Assembly (NCBI RefSeq): GCF_007751035.1
Contig: NZ_CP036433.1
Coordinates: 9,467,001 to 9,531,000 of the forward strand
Origin: Lignipirellula cremea
GTDB taxonomy: Bacteria > Planctomycetota > Planctomycetia > Pirellulales > Pirellulaceae
Direction of reading: 5' to 3'
Length of the DNA stretch: 64,000 nt
Within the stretch, counting starts at the first letter, position 1, and each line of letters opens with the position of its first letter. This document shows positions 34,256 through 44,500 of the stretch, piece after piece. Made by a program: the position numbers and the translations under genes. Below the pieces are notes generated by a model. That model was not told the origin of the DNA. It saw only the letters and a list, made by a program, of their open reading frames with translations, and did no database searches.

Positions 34256-35820
34256 TCGGCGTCCTCCCGCTCGGCTTTGGCTGCCGCCGTGGTGCTGGTT
34301 GCCGGCGAGTCCGTCGTTTCTTCGGTCGCGCTGGTTGGCTGCGCGTCGGGGGTGTTCGCTTCCGCCGGGACCGTTTCGCTGGCGCGGGGTTCGGGGGGCG
34401 GGGCCCTGTCGACTTCGATCGTCTCTTTGAACTGCACGCTGTAATCGGGAAGCGTGTCGTCGGGCCGGCCGCCGGCGCTTTCGACCCGATGCCGCTCGTC
34501 GGCCAGCGACTGGCCGATATGGGCAATCGATTCCGAACCGCCGACGGAACCTTCCAGCCACATCCGGGCCACGTTCTGGCTGGTGACGGCCGAGGTGAAC
34601 TGCGTGACGATGGCGTCCTCCGGCGGCGGAAACTTCTCTGACAGGTATCCCAGCTCGGTCAGCCAGTCGATGTCGCCGGTCTCCCATTCGGCCAGCAGCG
34701 AGGCGGCGGAGACGTTCTCATCGGCCAGCACCCGCGTTTCGGTCAGCTGCTTTTTCAGCGCTTCCAGCTCGACGATGCGCTGATCCAGGGCCGATCGCTC
34801 CGACCAGTAAATAAACAACGCGCCCAGCAAAATCAGCGCCACGCCTCCGCCCACCAGGCTATACAGCAACTTCTGGCTGCGCGGTTCCGGGCGACGCCGG
34901 GGATGCAGAAAATCAATCGCATGCCGGGCGCCCAGCGCTTCATCCAGCAGCATGCCCGCCAGCGGGGCGAAGCGTCCTGCATGCACGGGCGGCTTGCTCC
35001 GCACGGTGGCGGCAGCTTCGATCTGCGAGAACGGGTTGAACCGCCGGATCGGCAGGGAGAGCTGTTCTTCAATCTGGCGACAAAAGGGGGCGTGATCGAC
35101 ATGGTCGCCGCACAGGACGACCTCTTCGACCGGACGACCGCCCAGCTGGTTCTGCGCGGCCGCCATGGTGCGGCGCACCTCGCCGACCAGTCGCTTCACT
35201 TCGTTCGCTGCATCGGGCAAACGGATGGTGCGGGTCAACACGACCTGCCCGCTGGCGATCACCGTCAGGTCGACTTCTTCGCCCAGCAGATCGACCATCA
35301 TGCGGCAGGCGTCGTCCGCAAAGGTCCGGCAGAGCAACGACGCAGCGGCAAACGGACGCAGCACCATCCGCTGCGGCTCCAGCCCTGCCGCCGCACAAAC
35401 GCTTTCGATCCGCTTGACCAGCGCCGGCGATACGGCGGCCGCCAGCACCCGGTGCTCACCCGGCACGCCGGCAAGCGGCGTGAAGTCCAATGGCCAGTCG
35501 TCCCCCAGGGCGGAGAACTGCTGCGGCGCCTGAAAACGGACCAGCTCTGGCAGTTCGTCGTCGGGGGCGGGCGGGACGGCCAGTTCGCGCAGCTCGATGC
35601 TGGTGCGTCCGACGACTACCATCGCTTCGCCGGGCGGAATGTTCTGCTCGGCCAGCGCCGCCGCGATCCGGGCGCCAATCGACGCGGCGTCGCGCGATTC
35701 GGCGTCGTCGCCCAGGTCGATCACCAGCGCGGCCTGGGCTTCAATCCCGGCCCCGCTTTTCCGCGCCAGCAGAATACGGGCCTCGCGGCTATCCCATTCA
35801 ATTCCAAGTAATCGGTTCAT
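34252..35820 (-). CDS. PilM-PilN-like (GspL-like) fusion protein
   Basis: 522 aa. Residues 1 to about 310 form an actin-like ATPase domain as in PilM/GspL (LLGIEWDSREARILLAR, then MMVDLLGEEVDLTVIASGQ and VVLCGD). A single membrane helix lies at about 318-340, then a coiled coil and a PilN-like periplasmic domain (about 345-480), with an acidic Thr/Ala-rich tail to the end. GspL has this cytoplasmic/periplasmic layout and couples the export ATPase to the pseudopilus. It lies downstream of the pseudopilin genes and upstream of the PilO-like gene. Confidence 0.82.
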   Translation of the reverse strand: MNRLLGIEWDSREARILLARKSGAGIEAQAALVIDLGDDAESRDAASIGARIAAALAEQNIPPGEAMVVVGRTSIELRELAVPPAPDDELPELVRFQAPQQFSALGDDWPLDFTPLAGVPGEHRVLAAAVSPALVKRIESVCAAAGLEPQRMVLRPFAAASLLCRTFADDACRMMVDLLGEEVDLTVIASGQVVLTRTIRLPDAANEVKRLVGEVRRTMAAAQNQLGGRPVEEVVLCGDHVDHAPFCRQIEEQLSLPIRRFNPFSQIEAAATVRSKPPVHAGRFAPLAGMLLDEALGARHAIDFLHPRRRPEPRSQKLLYSLVGGGVALILLGALFIYWSERSALDQRIVELEALKKQLTETRVLADENVSAASLLAEWETGDIDWLTELGYLSEKFPPPEDAIVTQFTSAVTSQNVARMWLEGSVGGSESIAHIGQSLADERHRVESAGGRPDDTLPDYSVQFKETIEVDRAPPPEPRASETVPAEANTPDAQPTSATEETTDSPATSTTAAAKAEREDAE

Positions 35821-35981
35821 ATCGATGCGTCGGGCAAAAGGTGTCTCCGGTTAACACGCGCACCGGGGGAGAATCCTCAACATTTCAGCGTACACGCTCC
35901 CTGGCAAAACTCCAGTCTCTCACGGGCGAATCCCACGAAAACCGCCGCCGGACCACCGGACAACCGGCGCCTCCGCCGGGT

Positions 35982-37616
35982 CTAATCGTCAACTTCGACG
36001 CCCAGCGTTTCCAGGGCGTGGCCCCGACCCAGCCGGGTCAGGTCCCGCCACAACAGCACCCGCGGGATGCCGCCCGAACCGTCGAGCACCACTTCCACCC
36101 GGGCCGAAGCGGTGCCGTCCTGGAAGTAACCGATCACCTGCGCCCGACGGACATCGCCGCCTGCGCAAAGGAAAGGCTGCAGCGTTTTCATAGTGGCCAG
36201 ATCGGGCTCGCCTACCTCGTTCACCAGCAGGCCGTCGGTCAGCAGCCAGGTTTCGTGGCGATGGTTCGGGCTGTCGTCGAGCGGGTCGAACTGCGCCCGG
36301 GCCGAGACAATCTTGTCGACCAGATCGTCGGGCATGCCGGGGATTCCCAGCAGCACGGCCCGCGGCGCCTGGTTGATGTTGACCCGGCCCGGAATGGTCG
36401 GTTCTGGATTGACGGTCGCGTTATCCATCAGCGTCGGCAGCCAGGCCGTCATCGCCAGGCCGGGGGCGAAGGGGGATTCCAGCACGCTGCTGTCTTCGTC
36501 GCCGTCGAACTTCACCCGCACCCGTTTGCCGACCAGATCCAGCAGCTGCGTGATTGGATATTTTCCCTCTTTGGTCAGGTCGAGCGTACCGGCCGCCTGG
36601 CCGCTGGCCGGCTGCGAACCGGAATAGCTGCCGTTCTGCCGGAAGGCGACGATAAAGGTCGCCGTGTTGACATCGAACGCCTGCTCCAGCTCCGCAAACA
36701 GGGCCGCCATGTCGGTTCCATTGACGAAGATCCGGGGCTGGCCCGCCTCGTTCTGGTTCTTCTCCAGGCTGTAGAGCGTGAGGTACGCCGACCAGCCGCG
36801 GGCGAGCGAACCGTCGCCCGGGTCGCCCGGAATCGCCAGCCCTTGTTCCTGCGGATCGACCAGCCCGTTCCGGTTGACGTCGGCGCCGAACAACAGTTGC
36901 GGGGTAACGCCCCGCACCAGGAGCAGTTCTTCGACCGTCGCCAGGGGGCCGTTCTTGGGCTGGTACGGCGGATCGAGCGACGAATAATGATCCAGCTCGG
37001 CGCCGAACTCGCGGACCTCGTCGTCGTCGTCGAGCCAGTCCATGATCGCGTCGGCCGTGTCCTGCGTCATGGCGGGCAGCCCCATCAGCAGGTCGCGGCC
37101 GCCGTTCTCCTGCTGCTCGTCTGCCAGCAACAGGGCGTTCAAGTTCAGCCGGGCCGATTCATCTTCCAGACCAAACCGCAAGCCGTCGAACTGGCCCAGG
37201 TCGTTCACCGTCGGCGCCAGCACGGTAAAGTTCCCGCGGGCCGCCGGATCAGGGCTATCTAGCACCAGCACGCCGCGGAAGCTCTCCGGGTTATCGTACA
37301 CGCCGCCTGCATCGCGCTGGCCCGTTTCATCCTGCACCAGGAACAGGCGGATCGCCTCCACGCCCGAGTCGACCAGTTGCCGGGCCTGGATCTGCCGGCC
37401 GGTCAGGTCGGCCGCCTCGTACTGGGCCAGCATGAACTGGGCAAAGCTATAGGCCGCCAGCGACAGAAACATCACGGTGACCAGCACAATCACCAGCACC
37501 ATCCCCCGCCGCGAACGATTCGCCTGGCGGAAGGCGGCTGACGCGAGGACAAGACGTGTCACCGCGCGCGATGCAGCACGCCAGGGAACGCTCGATTTTC
37601 TCAGACGACAGATCAT
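35982..37616 (-). CDS. Tip pseudopilin GspK-like
   Basis: 544 aa. Leader with RRGMVLVIVLVTVMFLSLAAY; the +5 Glu common to pilins is absent, as is typical of GspK, which caps the pseudopilus tip. A large domain with an EF-hand-like DVNRNGLVDPQEQG follows, then the helix-hairpin-helix RVNINQAPRAVLLGIPGMPDD of the GspK family. The ATG overlaps the gspJ-like stop by four bases (ATGA). Calcium binding is plausible from the loop. Confidence 0.9.
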   Translation of the reverse strand: MICRLRKSSVPWRAASRAVTRLVLASAAFRQANRSRRGMVLVIVLVTVMFLSLAAYSFAQFMLAQYEAADLTGRQIQARQLVDSGVEAIRLFLVQDETGQRDAGGVYDNPESFRGVLVLDSPDPAARGNFTVLAPTVNDLGQFDGLRFGLEDESARLNLNALLLADEQQENGGRDLLMGLPAMTQDTADAIMDWLDDDDEVREFGAELDHYSSLDPPYQPKNGPLATVEELLLVRGVTPQLLFGADVNRNGLVDPQEQGLAIPGDPGDGSLARGWSAYLTLYSLEKNQNEAGQPRIFVNGTDMAALFAELEQAFDVNTATFIVAFRQNGSYSGSQPASGQAAGTLDLTKEGKYPITQLLDLVGKRVRVKFDGDEDSSVLESPFAPGLAMTAWLPTLMDNATVNPEPTIPGRVNINQAPRAVLLGIPGMPDDLVDKIVSARAQFDPLDDSPNHRHETWLLTDGLLVNEVGEPDLATMKTLQPFLCAGGDVRRAQVIGYFQDGTASARVEVVLDGSGGIPRVLLWRDLTRLGRGHALETLGVEVDD

Positions 37617-38674
37617 GGCTGGACGGGCTCCGCGGCCGGGTCGTCGACGGGGACGGCGGTTTCGTCTTCCAGCGGGACGGCGATCGGGATCCGCACCACC
37701 AGCCGGTAGACCAGTTCGTACGGGTTATCGAGGGTGATCGGGCCGTCATCGACCGGCATCTCGTCGGGATCCTGGTCGGCCCGGCGGATGGCGATCATCG
37801 TCTCCACCGCCAGCGGCAAGCCGCCCAGCTGATCGCTGTCCCATTCCAGCAGCCATTGCGCGCCGTCAAAGTAGCGGAACTCCAGCCGCGCGACTTCTTC
37901 CGCCAGCAGCTGGCCCGCGTTTTCAAACGCCTGGCCGTTGGTCGCCGCATACAGGGAAACGGCCCGGTCCATCTCCCGGCGAATCAGACCTTCCTGCACG
38001 TCGGGAGTGGAGTCGCTGAGCCCGCTCCCGGCCGACGACGAAGGGCCCGTGGCGGCGCCGGCGTTCTGCCGCAGAAAGTACGCGATCGTTTTGACATCAG
38101 ACGGAATCTCGGCGACCTCGGATCCGACGGCCAGGACCGCTTCGTATTCATCAATACGCGGCAGGCGGCTGACATCGATCTGCAGTTCGTACTGGTTCCC
38201 GTACAGTCCGGCGCGGACGGCGGGCTGCGACGTGCCGGCGATATCTTCCGTGTTGGGGTTGGCCGGCGCATCGCCGCCTGCGGAAGTTCCGTCGCCTGTT
38301 CCGCCGGTGGTGGGACTGGTCGGATTCGTGGGATCACCCGGGTTTCCTCCGAGCAGGTCGTCGACGTTCGTGCTGTCGAGTCCGGAGAGGGCCGAAGCAC
38401 TGGAAAAATCGGTCGGCGGGCTCTCCCACACGGCTCCGCGGAGATCGCTTTCAATGTAACGCAGCACGGCCCGGGCGATCTCGGCCTCTTCGACTTCGGC
38501 CCGCTTCAGATCCAGGGCCCGCGCCTGGAAGTTGATCGCCATGGCGATAATCCCCAACAGCACCACGCTCAGCGCCAGCGCCAGGATCAACTCCAGAAGT
38601 GTCAGTCCGTGTCGCTGGGACGCTTCCTGTCGCAGTGACATAACTTGTCTTGATGACGCCAGGGCGACGTTCAT
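37613..38674 (-). CDS. Minor pseudopilin GspJ-like
   Basis: 353 aa. The prepilin leader ends before LTLLELILALALSVVLLG, with Glu at +5. A long helix follows (LDLKRAEVEEAEIARAVLRYIESDLRGAVW), then a beta domain with a low-complexity Gly/Thr/Pro insert at about 95-150. The size and order between gspI and gspK agree with GspJ. The ATG overlaps the gspI-like stop by four bases. Confidence 0.88.
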   Translation of the reverse strand: MNVALASSRQVMSLRQEASQRHGLTLLELILALALSVVLLGIIAMAINFQARALDLKRAEVEEAEIARAVLRYIESDLRGAVWESPPTDFSSASALSGLDSTNVDDLLGGNPGDPTNPTSPTTGGTGDGTSAGGDAPANPNTEDIAGTSQPAVRAGLYGNQYELQIDVSRLPRIDEYEAVLAVGSEVAEIPSDVKTIAYFLRQNAGAATGPSSSAGSGLSDSTPDVQEGLIRREMDRAVSLYAATNGQAFENAGQLLAEEVARLEFRYFDGAQWLLEWDSDQLGGLPLAVETMIAIRRADQDPDEMPVDDGPITLDNPYELVYRLVVRIPIAVPLEDETAVPVDDPAAEPVQP

Positions 38675-39234
38675 GGACCAAACCCTCCCGGCGTTCCGCC
38701 TGTGTTACCCGTGCCTCCGCCCGTGTTGCCGCCCGTGTTTCCACTGGGGGCGGAGGGGGTCGGCGGCTGGGTGAAGTCCTGCATCTCCTGCTGCGTTCCG
38801 TCGCCTTCGTCGATGGTGATGCCCGGGTCGGGGATCCAGCGGACCAGGGCGAACTCCAGCGGCCGGGCGCCGGCCTGCGGCTCGCGGTAAACGACGACGC
38901 GAATCTCGACCAGCCCCTGGGTTTGAATCTGCCGCAGGGAGACCGCATGCAGCCAGCTGGGATCCAGTTCCAGCGGTGCGTCCTGCACGGTTTCTATCGG
39001 AGTCACGCCGGCCGTCAGCTCGTTCAGCCGGCTTTCACACAGCAGCTGGGCCGTCGTCAGGTCGCGGGCGAACCCGGCGCTCTTCAGTCCCAGCCGAATG
39101 AGCTGGCCGATGGCGCCCATCGACAGGCCAAAGATCGCCAGGGCCAGGATCACTTCCAGCAGCGACATGCCCCGACGACGATGCCGACCGCGGGAAGAAG
39201 GAGGTCCGAAAGATTGGCGGAGGACAGCGATCAC
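38671..39234 (-). CDS. Minor pseudopilin GspI-like
   Basis: 187 aa. RRRGMSLLEVILALAIFGLSMGAIGQL is a clear type IV prepilin leader with Glu at +5. The helix continues through AQLLCESRLNELTAG and is followed by a compact beta domain. The last 25 residues are a Gly/Asn/Thr tail of low complexity. The start overlaps the gspH-like stop by four bases, so H, I, J and K are tightly coupled. Confidence 0.88.
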   Translation of the reverse strand: MIAVLRQSFGPPSSRGRHRRRGMSLLEVILALAIFGLSMGAIGQLIRLGLKSAGFARDLTTAQLLCESRLNELTAGVTPIETVQDAPLELDPSWLHAVSLRQIQTQGLVEIRVVVYREPQAGARPLEFALVRWIPDPGITIDEGDGTQQEMQDFTQPPTPSAPSGNTGGNTGGGTGNTGGTPGGFGP

Positions 39235-39812
39235 GGCGCCACCTCGTCGACGGACTGCACGCCGCTGCTATGCGAGACGCCCGTCAGACCGCGCAAAGTC
39301 AGCACCACATACTGCCGGCGTTCGTTCGCCAGCATCAGTCGGGCGTCGGACGTCGATCCGTCGGGATAAAACAGCAGCGGTTTGGCCGCCATGCCGTCGC
39401 TGGACTGCAGGTCGTCGGCCAGTCGCTGGTCACGCACCGTGGCCGCTGTCTGGGCGTCTTCGAACGTCACGCCGTCGAGCAACCGGGGCCCGCGATCGAC
39501 CGCGTCAGGATCCATGTTGTCGCCGCGGGTCGGGCTGGCGGCGGCGCTGGCTTCCAGCTCGGCCCCTTCCTCCATCCAGGGGATCACGCGATAGCTGCTG
39601 CCGCCGAGCTCGTAACGGAAAACCTGGATCGCTCCCGTCTTCATCGCCTTGGAGCGGGCTTTAGCCCAGTCGCCGCGGAGCAGGTCGGCCGACTGCGAAA
39701 GACGCTGGCTATGCAAAGTTCCTTCCAGCGCAATGGTCGCCGCCCCCGCCAGCACCACCATAATGGCGAGAGCCAGCAGAATCTCCAGCAGAGTAAAAGC
39801 ACGACGCAGCAT
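39231..39812 (-). CDS. Minor pseudopilin GspH-like
   Basis: 193 aa from the ATG at 39812, which places the leader MLRRA directly before FTLLEILLALAIMVVLAG; longer frames upstream add nothing that resembles the family. GspH features include TLHSQRLSQSADLLRGDWAKARSKAM and the YELGG strand. First gene of the - strand cluster H-I-J-K-(L-like)-(M-like). No gspD, gspE, gspF or gspG is in the window. Confidence 0.85.
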   Translation of the reverse strand: MLRRAFTLLEILLALAIMVVLAGAATIALEGTLHSQRLSQSADLLRGDWAKARSKAMKTGAIQVFRYELGGSSYRVIPWMEEGAELEASAAASPTRGDNMDPDAVDRGPRLLDGVTFEDAQTAATVRDQRLADDLQSSDGMAAKPLLFYPDGSTSDARLMLANERRQYVVLTLRGLTGVSHSSGVQSVDEVAP

Positions 39813-40085
39813 GTGTCTTCCCGGCGGACCGTTTCCCAGAGGGACGAGCAGACGACAGCTCCGCCCGAACCTTTTTATTTCCCTACGCCCTATTCTATGC
39901 GAAACGCGTCGATTTTCCTCCTGCAAAGTCCACTTTTCGCAGGTAGATGCGCAGCCAGCCTGCGTGCTTGACCCGCCTGGGGGGCCCTGGTGCTTTACCG
40001 TTTTCCGTGCTTGGGGCACAATAAACCGTCGCAGGGAGCAAGCGAGTGCTTTCTTATTGGAACGTCCACGGACAGGGGTCGAGCG

Positions 40086-41120
40086 ATGGCGCGAAATGAA
40101 CAGTTAATCCGCCAGCATAAAATTCTGCAGATCCTGGAACGCTCCCGTTTTGGACGTACGCTCGAAGAAATCCGCGACGACCTGGTCGAAGAACTGGGGC
40201 TAACCTCGCTGCATGTGCGCAGCGTCCGCCGGGATCTGGAAGCCCTGCAGGCCGCCGGCATCGATGTCGACAGCGACAGCGTGCAGCGCGGCAAAGTCTG
40301 GAAACTGGGGCCGCTGGCCAAAGGCGCCCATAAAATCACGGTATCGGCGACGGAACTGATCGCCCTGTCGCTGGGCCGCGACCTGCTGCATCCGCTGGCG
40401 GGCACGCCGTTCTGGCAAGGGATTGAATCGTTCTGGATCAAAATCCAGGAAGAGCTGCCCGGCGGCGTCTGGTCGCATTACGAGAAGTACCGCCAGGTGC
40501 TCAAAGTGCTGGGCGCCCCGGCCAAAAGCTACGCCGAGCATCACGGCATGGTGAAAACGCTCAACCGATCGATGCTGGAACATCGCGTGGTGGAGATCGA
40601 CTACCAGTCGATCGGCAAGCCGCCGACCACCCGCAAGATTGAGCCGTACGCCATGGTGTTCTACCAGTCGAGCCTTTATATCGTCGCGGCGGCGCATGAA
40701 ATGCCGGTCGGCGCGCCGGAACGGATGCGGCACTGGAAGCTCGACCGGTTCAGCAAGGCGACCGCTCTCGACGAGTGGTTCAAACCGGACGAAACGTTCG
40801 ACCTGGAAACGTACGTCGGCTCCAGCCTGGGCATTTTCAGCGGAACGCACGACCAGGACTTCGTCATTCGCATCAGCGCCCACGGCGCTCGCTGGGTGCT
40901 GGAAGATCCCTGGCGCCCCGACCAGCAGGTGGCCCAACAACCCGACGGCGGCATTTTGCTCACCGTGAAAGCGGCGCACGAACTGGAGATCATCCCGCGG
41001 GTCTTGGCGCTGGGCAGCGAAGCCGAAGTCATCTCGCCGGCCTCCTGTCGCCAGACGATCGCCCAGATGATCGCCCAGATGGCCAGCCGTTACGCAGCCG
41101 ATCCGGCCCCCCTTGAATAG
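40086..41120 (+). CDS. WYL-domain transcriptional regulator
   Basis: 344 aa. An N-terminal HTH (RHKILQILERSRFGRTLEEIRDDL and VRRDLEALQAAGI) is followed by a WYL domain with MVFYQSSLYIVAAAH in place of the classical W-Y-L core, and a WCX-type C-terminal domain (DQDFVIRISAHGARWVLED). WYL regulators bind nucleotide or oligonucleotide ligands and act in DNA damage, defence and stress. It is divergent from the pseudopilin cluster with 273 bases between, so it might control that promoter; no target is shown. Confidence 0.9.
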   Translation: MARNEQLIRQHKILQILERSRFGRTLEEIRDDLVEELGLTSLHVRSVRRDLEALQAAGIDVDSDSVQRGKVWKLGPLAKGAHKITVSATELIALSLGRDLLHPLAGTPFWQGIESFWIKIQEELPGGVWSHYEKYRQVLKVLGAPAKSYAEHHGMVKTLNRSMLEHRVVEIDYQSIGKPPTTRKIEPYAMVFYQSSLYIVAAAHEMPVGAPERMRHWKLDRFSKATALDEWFKPDETFDLETYVGSSLGIFSGTHDQDFVIRISAHGARWVLEDPWRPDQQVAQQPDGGILLTVKAAHELEIIPRVLALGSEAEVISPASCRQTIAQMIAQMASRYAADPAPLE

Positions 41121-41541
41121 CCCGGCCAAGTGTCGCCTCATCTCCGCGGTGAATCCTGAAGTTGGCGACTACCCCTCTGCAGAACGGCCGCTCAGGGTCG
41201 AGCCGGCTTGAAATTCACCTTGGTGGACTTGGGCACAAGTCCGTGCGGCATCGCAAATGGCAGCGCAGAGGAAAAAGGGCTTGTGGCCAAGTCCACTACA
41301 GGCCGGTCTGCTTGTAACGATTGACCCCCTCGCGCAGAGTCGCAATGGTAAATTTTACGGCCGGGGCGATAAAAGCGGTTTCGGAGCTTTACGAATGCAA
41401 GCTAAAGTAAAAGGTTCGGAAGTTGTCGGCAGGCTCGGTTAGCGGCTTTCGCTTCGCTCGCCGTGACCCATGCGGTACAATGAGACGGGCCGACCCATCC
41501 GGATTGCTTTCCGCGATTGAACCTTGAAGAGGAACTGCCTG
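41121..41541. other. Intergenic region with nested palindromes and a promoter-like -10
   Basis: 421 bases without a gene. It holds GTGGACTTGGGCACAAG (41223-41239) and its inverted partner CTTGTGGCCAAGTCCAC (41280-41296), pairing at 16 of 17 positions. Inside the left arm lies GGACTTG-GGCA-CAAGTCC (41225-41242), a second hairpin. TACAAT at 41476-41481 is a reasonable -10, with only a weak TTCGCT 17 bases upstream, for the giant gene that starts at 41542. Confidence 0.55.
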
Positions 41542-44500
41542 GTGAATCGTTCACAAAGAACGATCCTGTTCGTTGTGCTGGGATTATCGCTTCTGCCGAC
41601 GTTCGCCGTCGCCGTGCGGGCCCAGACTCCGATCGATACGACGCCCGCCAGGGCCGCGTCCCCCGCTGCGTCGACCGTTCCCCAGAACATCGAGGAAGTC
41701 GACCTGCCCACGGTCTACCTGCGCGACAAGGACGGCCGCCTGGTGCTGTTGATCGGCGGCTTTTCTTACGAGGAGTATCTGGAACTCAACCGCATGCATC
41801 GCAAGCTGGAATCACCCCAGCCGCAGCGCCGGTTCAGCCTGCTGTCGATGAATATTCGCGGCCCCGTCAAAGACGGCTCGGCCCAGCTCAAGGCGACCTT
41901 CCGCATTAAACTGCTGCTCGAAGGCTGGGCCCGCGTGCCGTTGCGGCTGAACAACACGTATCTGGTCAAGGAAGCCTTGTACCGCGGCGAAGGTGAACAT
42001 TTTGTCGACTACACGGAAGACGGCGACGGCTATGCGTGCTGGATCCGCGGCGCCGCCGACAGCGTGCACACGGTCGAACTCGACCTGCTGGCCGATGTCG
42101 AACAACTGGGAGGCGAAAGCCGCCTGCAGCTGCAGACCCCCAAAGTCACTACGGCCCGGCTGGACCTGAATGTGCCCGGCCTGGAGGTCGAAGTCGCCCA
42201 GATCGAAGGGGGCGACGTCCAGACCGTCAAGCGCCAGGGCGCTTCGACGCTGCTGCAGATGATCGGCCTCAGCGGCGAATTCCGGCTCACCTGGCGCGAC
42301 CGCCGGCGGCCATCAGCTCCCCTGGTGACTGAAGCCCGCACCCACATCCGCGTGGAGTTCGACGGCAAACACCACACGCGGAGCGACGCCCGGATCCTGG
42401 TGCACGCCTTGAACGGGGCAGTCGAATCGTTCGTGGTGCGCCTGCCTGGCGGGATGAAGCTGGTGCCGCACGAGGAAGAGCTGGGCCAACGACGTTACCG
42501 GGCGACGACCCTGTCGGAAGAACGGCGAGTCGCGCTCGGCTTGCCGGAACCGACGCCGCGGGACGGGGATCTGGTCGAGGTGCAGCTCCAGCGAAAATCG
42601 GCCGAGCCGGTCGAGGTAGCGCTGCGGGCCGTCAAACTGCGCGAAGCGCCATCCAGCCCCGACGCCCAGCCTACGCTGGTCGAAGCCTCGGGTTTTGAAG
42701 TGCTGGGCGCCGCGCATCAATGGGGCCATATCGACGTCGCCCTGGATAGCGAATGGAACGCACACTGGATCGCACAGCATGTGGTGCGGCAGGACAACAT
42801 TCCGGCCGACGTGCGGCAAAGCGGCGTCGCCGCCCGGTTTGCCTTTTCGCAACAGCCGTGCTCGCTGAAGGTGCGGATCACCCCCAAAGAAACGCGTGTC
42901 CGGGTGGAGCCGATCCATCTGCTCTATGTGAGCGCTCGGGAAGTGCGACTGGAAAGCCGACTGCTGTATCGCATTCGCGGCGCCTCGGATCTCAGCATTG
43001 ATCTGACCGGCTGGCAGGTCGACGCCGTGACGCCGGAAAACCTGATCCAGGCGACGCAGACCGACTTTGAAAACACCAGCCCGCTGACAGTGGTGCTTTC
43101 CCCACTAACACAGGAAGCGAAAGACGAACTAGAACTGCGCGTGCTGGCCCGGCAAACCTTGCCGGCGGAAGGCCCCTTTAGCGTGCGGCTGCCGCAACTC
43201 CAGGCGACCGCCAGCGCCCCGGCCACCGTGGTCGTGCTGCCCGACGACAACGTCAAGCTGACCGCCCTGCCGGAACTTGCCGTCGGCCTGGACCAGGAGC
43301 CGTTGCCGCCGCAACTGGACCTGCCGCAACGGATGCAAACGCCGCTTTACTTTCGGGTGTCCAACTCCGAACAGCAGGCGATCTTCGCCGGTCAGATTGA
43401 ACTGCGCAAACGGGCCGTTTCCTTGTCGTCGTCGACCCAGCTGGAGCTGGCTTCCGATCAAACCCGGGTGGAACAACGGTTCCAGTACAAGATTGCGCAT
43501 GAACCTTTATTGCGGGCCGGTTTCTGGGCTCCCCGATCGGTGCTGCAGTCCGGCACACTGAAGTTCCTGCTGGACGACCAGCCGTTGACATGGCAGGCCG
43601 TGGAGCCGACGCCGCTCCCTGCTGACGGCTCGACCGACCCGACCTTGCCCGCGCTGGAGCCCGCCGCCATTCCCGAAGGGGCGCTTGACGATTACGAACA
43701 GATTGTGATCGACCTGCCCGGCGGGCGCATTCGCGAATGCGTGATCGAGGCTCAATACACCTTGCGGACTCCGCCCGACGAAGGTCAGAACAGTGTGGAT
43801 TTTCTGGCGCCGTTGCTGCTGCCGGCCAGCCAGTCGGAAACGACCGTCTCGGACTGGCGGTTCCTGGCCCACGCCGAAGAGCATATCAAACTGGACCTGG
43901 CGCCTTCCCCGTGGCGGGCCGCCGTCGATGATACCCATGGGTCTTCGACGATCGGCGGGCGATGCGAAGCGCCGTGCAGCACCCTGCCGTTGCGACTGAC
44001 GTACGCCCTGCGCGAAGCGGGCGCCCTGGTGGTCGACAAGGCCTGGCTGCAGACTTGGCTGTCGCTGCGAGACCGTCGCGACCGGGCCGTGTTCCGTTTC
44101 CGCTCCACCGAAGAAACCGTCCGCGTGGTGCTGCCCCAGGCGGCCGACGCCGAGAGCGTGATCGTCGCCGTGGATGGAGACCGGGCCCGTTACCTGATCG
44201 AAAACGACGGCCGCACTCTCTCGATCCAGTTGCCGCCGCGACCGGAAGTTTACGACCGCGTGCTGGAGCTCTGGTACGGGTTCCAGGGACGTCCCCTGGT
44301 GAACGGCCTGCTCAAAATCAACTGCCCGCGAATCGATGACAGCCGGCGGGTCGACCGCTTCTACTGGCAGCTGTGCCTGCCAGAAGGGGAGCATCTGCTG
44401 GTGTCTCCCGCCGGTCTGACGGCGGAACTGGCGTGGCGGTGGCGAGGTTTCCATTGGGGCCGCAGTTCGAACCTGTCGCAGCGCGATCTGGAAGACTGGA

